Below are positions 44,504-52,895 of a stretch of DNA of 64,000 nucleotides, piece by piece. Numbering within the stretch: the stretch's first letter is position 1; every line of letters starts with the position of its first letter. Under the pieces are notes generated by a model. That model was not told the origin of the DNA. It saw nothing but the letters and a program-made list of their open reading frames with translations, and made no database searches. Location of the stretch: positions 118,058 through 182,057 of the forward strand of contig NZ_JAKJIC010000010.1 of NCBI RefSeq assembly GCF_021864535.1. The letters are read 5' to 3'. The position numbers were made by a program, and so were the translations under genes. The stretch comes from Oryzibacter oryziterrae (GTDB lineage Bacteria; Pseudomonadota; Alphaproteobacteria; Rhizobiales; Pleomorphomonadaceae).

Positions 44504-45820
44504 ATGAACTTCGCTCTTCCCCCGAAATATGAACGGCTGACAGCGACCACCGTTACGTCCTATCTCGACCAGCATCCCTCGCTGGCAGCACGGCTTGGCG
44601 GGGACAGATCGGCCTGGAGGGTCGAGGAAGTCAGTGACGGCTATCTCAACCTTGTGTTCCTCGTTACCGGCAGCACAGGCAGCGTCTGCGTCAAGCAATC
44701 GCTGCCCCATGTTCGTGTCGATGAATCCTGGAAGCTGCCGCTCGATCGCAATCGCTGCGAAAGGATCTGGTTTGAGCATGTGGCTCCGCATGTGGATCGC
44801 GCGATCCCGGACATCTATCACCACGATTCCGATCGCTTCATCCTGGTCATCGAGACATTGCGTCCGCATGAGGTGCTGCGCACGGCCCTGATCGGAGGCC
44901 GTCGCTATCCTGATTTTGCCCGTGACGTCGGACGTTTCGTCGCCAACGCCACCTTCCACACCTCGGATCTGTTCCAGCGCTACGAGGACAAGCAGGAGGT
45001 CATCGCCAGCCTGCGCCACAATGATGCCCTGCATCGAATCATGCGCGAACTGGTGTTCCAGGACCCGTTCTTCCCCTCGCCGCGCAACCACTGGACCACG
45101 CCGCAGCTGGACGACATCGTCGGACAGATTCACGCCGATCCGGTGCTGCGCCTTGCGGCTTCCCGCATCGGCTACAAGTTCATGACGTCGACGCAGGCGC
45201 TGGTGCACAGCGACCTGCACACCGGAGCCGTGATGGCGACGGACGGCGACACGCGCATCATCGATCCTGAGTTTGGCGTCTACGGGGCCATTGGCGTTGA
45301 TACCGGCTGCTTCATCGCGCATCTCTTTATGGCCTACTATTCCCAGCCTGCCTATGCCTCTGCAGAGGACGATCGCACCGCCTTTCAGACGTGGATTCTC
45401 GAGCAGATCGAGATCTTCTGGGACGAATTCCGCCGATCCTTCCTTGACCTGTGGCGCGCCAAGTCTGGCGGTGACGGCTATCCGGCCTTCGTCTTCGCCG
45501 ATGCCGTCGGTGCCGCCGCCCTCGACGCCGAACGCGAGCGTTTCCTCGACGAGATCTGGCAGGACACACTTGCCTATGCCGCCGTCAAGATCATCCGCTC
45601 GATCATCGGCTATTCGCACTTCGGCGACCTCGAGGGCATCGCCGATCCGGACCAGAAGGCGGCCAGCGAGGCCGGGGCCTTATCGCTGGGCCGCCTGTTG
45701 CTGGTCGAGCCAGGCCGGTTTGCCAGCATCTCCGACGTCACTGCTGTCGCAAGCAAACTTCAGCAACAGAGACGATCCGCCGGTTCCAGACTGTCATTCT
45801 CCTCGCTGAAGGATATCTGA
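44504..45820 (+). CDS. S-methyl-5-thioribose kinase-like protein (MtnK family)
   Basis: This is a protein of 438 residues of the choline/MtnK kinase fold. The catalytic loop HSDLHTGAVM and metal loop IIDPEFGVYGAIGVDTG align with HGDLHTGS and DPEFAFYGP of MtnK; VSDGYLNLVFLV matches the nucleotide-binding start. MtnK phosphorylates 5-methylthioribose at C1 for methionine salvage. Several residues differ from typical MtnK (HSD for HGD, GVYGAIGVD), so a related sugar is possible. An ATG at 44495 is an alternative start. It leads an operon with AraM-like, RLP and PfkB genes; mtnA, mtnB or mtnD are not present. Confidence 0.8.
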   Translation: MNFALPPKYERLTATTVTSYLDQHPSLAARLGGDRSAWRVEEVSDGYLNLVFLVTGSTGSVCVKQSLPHVRVDESWKLPLDRNRCERIWFEHVAPHVDRAIPDIYHHDSDRFILVIETLRPHEVLRTALIGGRRYPDFARDVGRFVANATFHTSDLFQRYEDKQEVIASLRHNDALHRIMRELVFQDPFFPSPRNHWTTPQLDDIVGQIHADPVLRLAASRIGYKFMTSTQALVHSDLHTGAVMATDGDTRIIDPEFGVYGAIGVDTGCFIAHLFMAYYSQPAYASAEDDRTAFQTWILEQIEIFWDEFRRSFLDLWRAKSGGDGYPAFVFADAVGAAALDAERERFLDEIWQDTLAYAAVKIIRSIIGYSHFGDLEGIADPDQKAASEAGALSLGRLLLVEPGRFASISDVTAVASKLQQQRRSAGSRLSFSSLKDI

Positions 45821-45822
45821 GC

Positions 45823-47160
45823 ATGTATGTTCCCGCTCCGGCGCTTCACGGCCAGAAGCTCGACGAAGGTGACTTGATCCGCGACGTCGTCGCCGGCCGC
45901 CTGATCGTCCCGGAGACGGGCCAGCCCCTGCGCAGTCCGATCCGTTCGGTCCGCATCGATGGCGACCTCAGCGGCGGCGAGGCGGATCTGATTGCCGCCG
46001 CCGGCCTCACCGGGCAGATCGCCGTGGTGGCCGACGACAACACCTGGGCGGCGCTCGGACGGCGCGTCCAGCGGGCTCTCCCGAGAACCACGCCTCCCAT
46101 CGTCCTGAAACGCCCGCGCGCCGATGACGCCACGGCCGATGATCTTGCCGATCGGCTTCGGCATGCCGACGCCATCGTCGCCGTCGGCGCCGGCACGATC
46201 AACGATCTGGTCAAGACCGTCGCCCACCGCTCGGGGCGGGCCTATGCCGTCTTCGGCACCGCGCTGTCGATGAACGGCTATACCACCACCACGGCCTCGC
46301 TGTTCGATGCAGCGGGCATGAAGACCACGCGGCCCGCCCGGGCGCCCGTCGGTGTGTTCCTGGACATCGGCGCCGTCGCCAACGCGCCGCTCCGCCTGAC
46401 GCGCGCCGGTCTCGGCGACAGTGTCTGCCGGACCACGGCGCAAGTCGACTGGCTGCTGTCTCACCTGCTGCTCGGCACCAGCTACAGCGATACGCCCTTT
46501 CAGCTTCAGGCGGCCGACGAGGACCGCATGCTGAAACTCGCCGGACGGCTCGCCTGGCGCGATCCCGAGGCCTATGTCGCCCTGGCGCGCATCCTGGTCC
46601 TGACGGGCATGGGGTCCTTCGTCACCGGCACCTCCCACTCGGGCAGCATGGCCGAGCATATGATCAGCCACTCCATCGACATGCTTGCCGGGCCTGACCA
46701 TCCCGGCTCCCTGCATGGCGAGCAGGTGGGCATCGCCACCCTTGCCGTGGCGCGGCTGCAGGAACTTGTGCTCGACAGGGCCGCACCGCCGACGCTCGCC
46801 GCGCAGGTCATCTCGGATGAGACCATCCTCACCCCCTTCGGGGCCGCTGGGCCGGCCTGCCTTGCCGAGTTTTGCAAGAAGGAAATGGACGGCCCCGCCC
46901 GCCGCCACCTCACCGACAAACTCGCCAGCGAGTGGCCCGGCATCCGCGCCAAACTGCGGCCGAAACTCAAGCGCCGCACCGAGCTTGAGGCCGCCCTTCG
47001 CGCGGCCGGGGCTCCGCTCACCCCTGAGGACATCGCCCTGCCCCGCAAGGTCTGGCGCGATGCCGTCAAGCTCGCCCGCCTCACGCGCAACCGCTTCACC
47101 ATATTGGACATCGCCGCCGAGTCCGGCCTCCTGGACGCAGAGTTGGACCGGTTGCCATGA
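45823..47160 (+). CDS. sn-Glycerol-1-phosphate dehydrogenase-like enzyme (AraM/EgsA family)
   Basis: This is a protein of 445 residues. The NAD(P)-binding VAVGAGTINDLVK, the stretch GTALSMNGYTTTTASLF and AGLGDSVCRTTAQVDW, and metal-site histidines in GTSHSGSMAEHMISHS match the AraM branch of iron-type alcohol dehydrogenases. AraM reduces dihydroxyacetone phosphate to glycerol-1-phosphate. In this operon it may reduce or oxidise a phosphorylated keto-sugar made by the kinase and RLP. It starts two bases after the kinase stop and overlaps the RLP gene by four bases, so the three act together. Confidence 0.82.
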   Translation: MYVPAPALHGQKLDEGDLIRDVVAGRLIVPETGQPLRSPIRSVRIDGDLSGGEADLIAAAGLTGQIAVVADDNTWAALGRRVQRALPRTTPPIVLKRPRADDATADDLADRLRHADAIVAVGAGTINDLVKTVAHRSGRAYAVFGTALSMNGYTTTTASLFDAAGMKTTRPARAPVGVFLDIGAVANAPLRLTRAGLGDSVCRTTAQVDWLLSHLLLGTSYSDTPFQLQAADEDRMLKLAGRLAWRDPEAYVALARILVLTGMGSFVTGTSHSGSMAEHMISHSIDMLAGPDHPGSLHGEQVGIATLAVARLQELVLDRAAPPTLAAQVISDETILTPFGAAGPACLAEFCKKEMDGPARRHLTDKLASEWPGIRAKLRPKLKRRTELEAALRAAGAPLTPEDIALPRKVWRDAVKLARLTRNRFTILDIAAESGLLDAELDRLP

Positions 47161-48293
47161 CCGCAGACGACACGCGCTTCACGGCGGTCTTCCGCATCCA
47201 CGGCGATCGGGACCACGCCCGGTCCCTGGCGCAGGCCATCGCCATCGAGCAAAGCGTCGAGATGCCACTCGCGGCGATCACCGATACCCGGATCCTCACA
47301 GAGGTGGTTGGGCGGGTTGTCGGCGTTCATTCTGTCGCCGAACACCTGTTCGAGGCTCGCATCTCGCTGGCTACGGAGACGCTGGACGGATCGATCGGCC
47401 AGTTTCTCAACATGCTCGTCGGCAACAGCTCGTTCCATGCCTCCGCCGAACTGATCGACTTTGACCTGCCCGAACCGCTCCTCGCCAGCTTTCCCGGCCC
47501 GGCGCTTGGAATTCCTGGTCTCCGCAAGCTGGCCAATGCGCCCACCCGGCCCCTCACCCTCTCCAACCTCAAGCCGCAGGGCCTGCCCGCAGACGAGCTC
47601 GCGGCCATCGCCCTTTGCCTCGCCAGAGGCGGACTCGACTTCATCAAGGACGATCACGGCCTTGCCAACCAGCGGTCGGCGCCCTTTGCCGAACGGATCG
47701 CCAAAGTGTCCGCCGCCGTCCAGACGGCGGCAAACGAGACGGGCCACCTCGCGCACTATCTGCCGAACATAACTGGCACGCTCGACGATCTGCGTCACCA
47801 GATCGACCTCGTCCGCCGCGCGCGGCTCCCGGGCGTGATGATCATGCCCATGCTGGTCGGCCTGTCCACCTTTGCGACGATCACGGCGGAAAACCGGGAT
47901 CTTCTGTTCCTGTCGCATCCGGCCTTCGGTGGGCGTTCGCCGGTTGGATTCTCGCTGCTGTTTGGCAAGCTCCTGCGCCTGCTTGGCGCCGATGCGACCC
48001 TGTTCCCCACCCATGGCAACCGCTTCGGCATCCCGCGTGACGACACGCTGTCGGCCGCGGCCATGGCCCGTGCACCGCTCGGATCGGCGCTGCCGGCGCT
48101 GCCCATTCCTGCCGGCGGCGTGCGTCACGACATGCTGCCGTCCATGATCGGCGACTATGGCCTCGACACCATGCTCTTCCTTGGTGGCACCCTGCTCGCT
48201 TCCGGTTCGAAGCTCACCGCCGACGCGCGCCTGTTCACCGAGGCCGTCGAGACCCTCGCGACCGATCGTGGCCCCCGGACCCAAGCGCCCTGA
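47157..48293 (+). CDS. RuBisCO-like protein (form IV)
   Basis: This is a protein of 378 residues with the RuBisCO large-chain fold. LSNLKPQGLP (Lys139) corresponds to Lys175 of RuBisCO. GLDFIKDDHGLANQ contains Lys164 and Asp166 at the places of carbamylated Lys201 and Asp203, with His167 where Glu204 would be. The phosphate loop LFLGGTLLASG is present, but the RuBisCO loop-6 lysine motif is not, so it cannot fix CO2. Known RLPs enolise or isomerise methylthioribulose phosphates or act on apiose-derived acids. The MtnK-like partner favours the first type. It overlaps the dehydrogenase gene by four bases. Confidence 0.88.
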   Translation: MTADDTRFTAVFRIHGDRDHARSLAQAIAIEQSVEMPLAAITDTRILTEVVGRVVGVHSVAEHLFEARISLATETLDGSIGQFLNMLVGNSSFHASAELIDFDLPEPLLASFPGPALGIPGLRKLANAPTRPLTLSNLKPQGLPADELAAIALCLARGGLDFIKDDHGLANQRSAPFAERIAKVSAAVQTAANETGHLAHYLPNITGTLDDLRHQIDLVRRARLPGVMIMPMLVGLSTFATITAENRDLLFLSHPAFGGRSPVGFSLLFGKLLRLLGADATLFPTHGNRFGIPRDDTLSAAAMARAPLGSALPALPIPAGGVRHDMLPSMIGDYGLDTMLFLGGTLLASGSKLTADARLFTEAVETLATDRGPRTQAP

Positions 48294-48452
48294 GCGCGAT
48301 CACCAGACACTGATACCAAGTGTCATTGAAAAATTACTCTTGGTATTCCGTACTCGAGTTTCTCATGCCTTTGACGCAAATGAGAAATTCGAATTGTTCT
48401 CAATGAGCCAATGCGTCAGCATTCTGGCGAACTGGTATGACAGGACTACTTC

Positions 48453-49397
48453 ATGGCCCGTTTCGACGCCATCTTCGTCGGCCTCACCATTCTGGATGTC
48501 GCCGGTCGCCCGGTTGAGCGCGTACCGGATGGTGGCGGTGTTGCCTTCATCGAGGAAATCCGCCTCAACCCGGCCGGCACCGCCGCCGGCGCAGTCATGA
48601 ACGCCGCCAAGCTCGGCATTTCCACCGCAACCATCGCCTGCCTTGGCCATGACGAGAAGGCCGATTTCATCCTTGCGGTCTACAAGCGGCTCGGCATCGA
48701 CACTTCGCTCGTGCAGTTCACCGACAAGGCGCCCACCTCGGCCACCATCCTGCCGATCCGACCCAACGGCGAACGTCCGGCCCTGCACGCGCGCGGCGCC
48801 TCGGACCATCTGTTTGTCTCCGACGCGGACTTTGACCGCGCCACCGATGCCCGCTTCCTGCATCTCGGCGGCACAGGCCTGTTGCGTGCCATGGACGGCG
48901 GTCAGAGCGCAAAGCTGCTGGCGCATGCCAAGGCGCGCGGCGTGGTCACCACCTTCGACCTGATCGCACCCAATCCCTCGACGCTCACGCTGCTCGACGC
49001 GCTTCTGCCGCATGTCGACTATTTCATGCCCTCCTTCGAGGAGGCGTCCTACCTGTCGGGTCTCGATACGCCCGAAGCGGCGGCCGCCTTTTTCCTCGAC
49101 CGTGGTGCTGGCGCCGTCGTCTTCAAGCTTGGTGCCAGGGGCTCCTATACCCGCACCCGCGATCACGCATTCTACACCCCGGCCTTCAAGGTGGCGGTTT
49201 CCGACACCACCGGCTGCGGCGACAGCTATTGCGGCGCCTTCATTGCCGGTCTCTCCCAAGGCCTGTCGCTTGAAGATGCCTGCCGCCTGGGGTCGGCAAC
49301 GGCGGCGCTGGTTGCCACCGGTCTCGGTTCTGATGCCGGGGTCTCTGACCTCGCGCAGGTCCAGGCTTTCATGGCGTCTGCGGAAACGCGCGACTGA
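48453..49397 (+). CDS. PfkB-family sugar kinase
   Basis: This is a protein of 314 residues. The N-terminal GG-type motif is NPAGTAAGAVMNAAKLG, and the C-terminal PfkB signature is DTTGCGDSYCGAFIAG with the catalytic Asp. KLGARGSYT is the usual strand before it. PfkB kinases act on fructose-phosphate, ribose, tagatose-phosphate and related sugars. It lies 159 bases after the RLP gene in the same direction and probably phosphorylates an intermediate of the same pathway. AGGA precedes the ATG. Confidence 0.88.
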   Translation: MARFDAIFVGLTILDVAGRPVERVPDGGGVAFIEEIRLNPAGTAAGAVMNAAKLGISTATIACLGHDEKADFILAVYKRLGIDTSLVQFTDKAPTSATILPIRPNGERPALHARGASDHLFVSDADFDRATDARFLHLGGTGLLRAMDGGQSAKLLAHAKARGVVTTFDLIAPNPSTLTLLDALLPHVDYFMPSFEEASYLSGLDTPEAAAAFFLDRGAGAVVFKLGARGSYTRTRDHAFYTPAFKVAVSDTTGCGDSYCGAFIAGLSQGLSLEDACRLGSATAALVATGLGSDAGVSDLAQVQAFMASAETRD

Positions 49398-49519
49398 CAC
49401 CTTGAGGAGACCGTTCGGCAATCGCGACTCGCACGCGCTTGCCGATCATTTTGCGGGCTTGGGCGTCGGTTCTGCGGAATACCCGACGGCTGACAAAGGC
49501 TTCCAATGTTCACGATGCA

Positions 49520-49541
49520 AATAGAATACTATTTCCATAGC
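49520..49541 (+). promoter_or_regulatory. AT-rich box C before the sulfonate-type ABC operon
   Basis: AATAGAATACTATTTCCATAGC at 49520-49541 (quoted in two parts: AATAGAATAC and TATTTCCATAGC) agrees with box A in 15 of 22 positions. It lies about 80 bases before the binding-protein start. It is the weakest of the four forward boxes. Confidence 0.35.
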
Positions 49542-49620
49542 TTTTATTGATTTAAGTCATGCCGTGGCTATCCTAGGTCAAGATTGACACCTTGCCCAGT
49601 TTTGACCGGAGACCTTAGCC

Positions 49621-50667
49621 ATGACGGGTTCAAACGCCAGTTCCTCCTCTCCCCGCGAAAGCGGCCTGTCGCGCCGCAGCGTGCTGCGCGGCCTTGCCGC
49701 CGGTAGCGCGGTTGCCGCGGGTGCCGCCGCGAGCACGCGCCTGTTCACGCCAGCGATCGCCGGGCCGGCCCCGCATATCCGCCTCGCCTGGACGGAAGTG
49801 GCGGCCTGCCATTCCCCCCTTGGCTTCGGCGTCGCCAAGGGCCTCTATGCCAAGCACAATCTCGATATCGAGCTCTTCTATCAGGGTGCCAGCGGCCAGA
49901 CCCTCATCCAGGCGCTGGCCACCAACAAGGCCGACGTGGGCGCCGGCCTTGTCGGCGACTGGCTGAAGCCGCTGGAGCAGGGCTTCGACGTCAAGCTCTT
50001 CGTCGGCTCGCATGGCGGCTGCCAGCGTCTGCTGGCCTCGGAAGCCTCCGGGGTGACCGACATTGCCAGCGTCAAGGGCAAGACCATCGCCACCTATGGC
50101 ATCGGTGCGCCGCCGCAGGTCGCTTTCCAGGTCACGCTGGCCAAGGCCGGCATCGATCCGGAGAATGACGTGACCTGGAAGGCCGTTCCCTTCGAACTGG
50201 TTGGTGAAACGGTCGCCCGTGGCGACGCCGACATCGCCGCCCATCTCGACCCCTGGGCCTATTCGATCCAGAAGGCCCACAATTTCAAGCTCATCGCCGA
50301 CACCCAGACCGGTGTCTACGCCGATCACACCTGCTGCGTGCTCGGGGCCAATGGCGCCTTCCTCAACGACAACAAGGATGCGCTGCGTCGTCTGGCCGAA
50401 GCCAATATCGAAGTGCACGAATATACCGCCGCCCATCCGGATGAAGTGGCGGCCTGGTATCTCGATGCCCTGAAGCCCGCCGGCCTCAGCCTCGAGGATC
50501 TCCAGGCGGTCATCGGCAATCTGGTGTCGCACAATCATCCGATCGGTCAGGCGCTGATCGACCAGATCCGCATCACCTCGGAAGACCTCAAGCTGGTCAA
50601 GGTTCTCGATCCGGAGACCGATCCGAAGGAGTTTGCCGAGCGCATCACCGTCAACCTGCTGGCCTGA
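49621..50667 (+). CDS. Binding protein of a nitrate/sulfonate/taurine-type ABC importer, Tat-like signal
   Basis: This is a protein of 348 residues. The N-terminus has a twin-arginine motif SRRSVLRGL followed by a hydrophobic AAGSAVAAGAAAS stretch and a possible AIA-GP cleavage site, suggesting Tat export. The mature part (IRLAWTEVAACHSPLGFGVA, KADVGAGLVGDWLKPLEQG) fits the SsuA/TauA/ThiY family. Substrates of this family include sulfonates, taurine and pyrimidines. The operon context suggests a sulfur compound or methylthio-sugar. Confidence 0.88.
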   Translation: MTGSNASSSSPRESGLSRRSVLRGLAAGSAVAAGAAASTRLFTPAIAGPAPHIRLAWTEVAACHSPLGFGVAKGLYAKHNLDIELFYQGASGQTLIQALATNKADVGAGLVGDWLKPLEQGFDVKLFVGSHGGCQRLLASEASGVTDIASVKGKTIATYGIGAPPQVAFQVTLAKAGIDPENDVTWKAVPFELVGETVARGDADIAAHLDPWAYSIQKAHNFKLIADTQTGVYADHTCCVLGANGAFLNDNKDALRRLAEANIEVHEYTAAHPDEVAAWYLDALKPAGLSLEDLQAVIGNLVSHNHPIGQALIDQIRITSEDLKLVKVLDPETDPKEFAERITVNLLA

Positions 50668-50756
50668 TCTGTTCCAGCGCGCCGGCGGAAGCCTTCCCGA
50701 CCTGGGCAGGCTCTGCCGGTTCATGATTTGGTCGGCGTGGCCGACGGGAGATTTGC

Positions 50757-51752
50757 ATGACCGATATCGTCCAGACCTTGGACGAGCAGGCAGATACAAG
50801 TGCTGCCACGCGACTCGTCTGGAAGCATGGGTTGATTGCCGCCGTCACCTGGGCGGCCGCCTCCATCGTCACCATCGCCCTTCCCGATACGATCAAGTGG
50901 GGCAGCGTCGGACTGTTCTCCGGTCTGACCGGTGCCGGCGCCGCCATCCTCCTCGTCCTCGCCTTCACGGTGCACACGCTCGGCAAGACCGGCAAGACCA
51001 TCGAGCATTATGGCCCCTGGCTGATCGCCGTCGGCGTCTGGTTTGCGCTCTGGGAGTTCACCACCGCCAAGACCGGCTGGCTGCCCAAGCCCTTCTTCTC
51101 GCCGCCGCACGGCCTGCTCAACGTCTATGTGGTCGAGTTCGATCGTCTGATCGTCTGCATCGGCTACTCGCTGCGCCTCTGGGGCCTCGGCTTCTTCTCC
51201 GGCGTGACCGTAGGGTTTCTCCTCGGCATCGCACTCGGCTGGTCGCGCAGCTTCAACTATTGGGGCATGCCGATCCTGAAGTTGATCGGTCCAGTACCGG
51301 CTTCCGCCTGGATTCCCGCCACTTTCTATTTCTTCCCGACCACCTTCGACGCGTCGATCTTCCTGGTGGCGCTGTCCTGCGGCATTCCCGTCGCCATCCT
51401 CACGGCGTCGGGCGTTTCCTCGGTGAACAAGGCCTATTACGACGTCGCCCGCACGCTCGGTGCCGACGAGCGCTTCCAGATCCTGAAGGTGGCCATCCCG
51501 GCCTCGCTGCCGCATGTGTTCGTCGGCCTGTTCATGGGCCTCTACTATTCCTTCGCCATCCTCGTGGTCGCGGAAATGCTCGGCGCCAAGTTCGGTCTCG
51601 GCTGGTACATCCAGTTCCAGACCGCCTATTCGGGCTATGCCAACGTCTACGCCACCATCGTCATCATGGCCGTGCTCTGCTCGGGCATCGTCAAGCTGCT
51701 GTTCGTGGCCCGTGACCGTCTGCTGTCCTGGCAGGAAAAGGGACTGATCTGA
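50757..51752 (+). CDS. Permease of the sulfonate-type ABC importer (SsuC type, extended N-terminus)
   Basis: This is a membrane protein of 331 residues. The C-terminal part is a classical SsuC/TauC core (YYDVARTLGADERFQILKVA, GAKFGLGWYI). The N-terminal 90 residues carry two extra membrane segments not seen in ordinary 260-residue SsuC. The gene has a GGGAGA site before the ATG, and its stop overlaps the ATPase start by one base. Confidence 0.9.
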   Translation: MTDIVQTLDEQADTSAATRLVWKHGLIAAVTWAAASIVTIALPDTIKWGSVGLFSGLTGAGAAILLVLAFTVHTLGKTGKTIEHYGPWLIAVGVWFALWEFTTAKTGWLPKPFFSPPHGLLNVYVVEFDRLIVCIGYSLRLWGLGFFSGVTVGFLLGIALGWSRSFNYWGMPILKLIGPVPASAWIPATFYFFPTTFDASIFLVALSCGIPVAILTASGVSSVNKAYYDVARTLGADERFQILKVAIPASLPHVFVGLFMGLYYSFAILVVAEMLGAKFGLGWYIQFQTAYSGYANVYATIVIMAVLCSGIVKLLFVARDRLLSWQEKGLI

Positions 51753-52603
51753 TGAACGCTCCGCTCAAGTCCCTCCTGTCCTTCGCGGGACTCGGCCGCA
51801 AGCGGCAAGAGCCGCGCAGCAGCCGGACCGTTCCGGCTGACAACGCCCGCCGCAACATCGCGCTGGACATCAAGAACGTCTCGCATCACTTTGATATTGC
51901 AGGATCTCCCCTGGCTGTCCTCGACAATGTCACCATCAGCGTCAAGCCGGGAGAATTCGTGGCGCTGCTGGGTCCGTCCGGTTGCGGCAAGTCCACGCTC
52001 CTGCGTCTGGCCGCCGGTCTCGACACGCCCAGCCGCGGTTCGCTGCTCGAAGAGGGCCAGCCGATCGACGGCCCCGATCCTTCGCGCTTGCTGGTCTTCC
52101 AGGATCCGACGCTGTTTCCCTGGCGCACCGTCTGGCGCAATGTCGCCACCGGGCTCGAAGCGCGCGGTCTGCTGGACACCGAGTCCGCGCGGGTCGACAA
52201 CGCGCTGAAACTGGTCAAGCTCGACAAGTTCGCCGACGCCTATCCGCACCAGCTGTCCGGCGGCATGGCCCAGCGCGTGGCGATCGCCCGCGCTCTGGTC
52301 AACGACCCGCATCTGCTGCTGCTCGACGAGCCCTTCGGCAAACTCGACTCGCTGACGCGCATGACACTGCAGGCCGAGCTCACCAAGCTCTGGCAGGAGG
52401 TGGGCTTCACCGCCATCCTCGTCACCCACGACGTCGAGGAAGCCTTGCTGCTTGCCAACCGGGTCATCGTCTTCTCGGACCGCCCCGCCCGCATCGTCGC
52501 CGAGTTCGAGGTGGACAAGCCCTATCCCCGGCATCGCGACGATACCGACCTCGTTCACTTGCGCCAGACCATCCTCGGCCAGCTCGGAATTGCCAATGAT
52601 TAA
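51752..52603 (+). CDS. ATPase of the sulfonate-type ABC importer (SsuB type)
   Basis: This is a protein of 283 residues. Walker A GPSGCGKS, Q-loop VFQDPTLFPWRT, signature SGGMAQRVAIARA, Walker B LLLLDEPFGKLD and VTHDVEEA are all typical of SsuB/TauB. It has an unusual basic N-terminal extension of about 35 residues (GRKRQEPRSSRT). The stop overlaps the next small gene by eight bases. Confidence 0.92.
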   Translation: MNAPLKSLLSFAGLGRKRQEPRSSRTVPADNARRNIALDIKNVSHHFDIAGSPLAVLDNVTISVKPGEFVALLGPSGCGKSTLLRLAAGLDTPSRGSLLEEGQPIDGPDPSRLLVFQDPTLFPWRTVWRNVATGLEARGLLDTESARVDNALKLVKLDKFADAYPHQLSGGMAQRVAIARALVNDPHLLLLDEPFGKLDSLTRMTLQAELTKLWQEVGFTAILVTHDVEEALLLANRVIVFSDRPARIVAEFEVDKPYPRHRDDTDLVHLRQTILGQLGIAND

Positions 52604-52895
52604 GCGCCTGATGTCGTCGCCCACGCTTCTGGTCCTCGGCCTCTTGTTGTCGCTTGGCACGTTCGCCTGGTGGTGGCTGGTGTTCCGCGAGCTGATCAGC
52701 ACCAACTCCATGTCGCTGAACGAGGCGCTGCCCTGCATGGCGGCGCAGTCGGACCTCTGCTCCCTCGCCCAGGCGCTGTGCAAGCAGAACCATGTGCTCG
52801 GCATCAAGCGCTATGACGTCCTGGCCTTCTGGGTGTCGGCACTGGTCCTCGCCGGCGGTCTCATTGCCAACGTGTTGCCCCGCCGGTCCGCATGA
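52596..52895 (+). CDS. Small membrane protein of the ABC operon
   Basis: This is a protein of 99 residues with two hydrophobic helices (SSPTLLVLGLLLSLGTFAWW and VLAFWVSALVLAGGLIANVL). The loop between them has three cysteines (PCMAAQSDLCSLAQALC). The loop probably faces the periplasm. It is coupled to the ATPase gene (8-base overlap) and the LVIVD gene (4-base overlap). I do not recognise the family. It may assist the importer or a disulfide or thiol reaction. Confidence 0.72.
   Translation: MIKRLMSSPTLLVLGLLLSLGTFAWWWLVFRELISTNSMSLNEALPCMAAQSDLCSLAQALCKQNHVLGIKRYDVLAFWVSALVLAGGLIANVLPRRSA

Noticed and set aside
47157..48293. True carboxylating RuBisCO
   Set aside because: Length of 378, His in place of Glu204 and lack of the loop-6 lysine motif show it is a RuBisCO-like protein.
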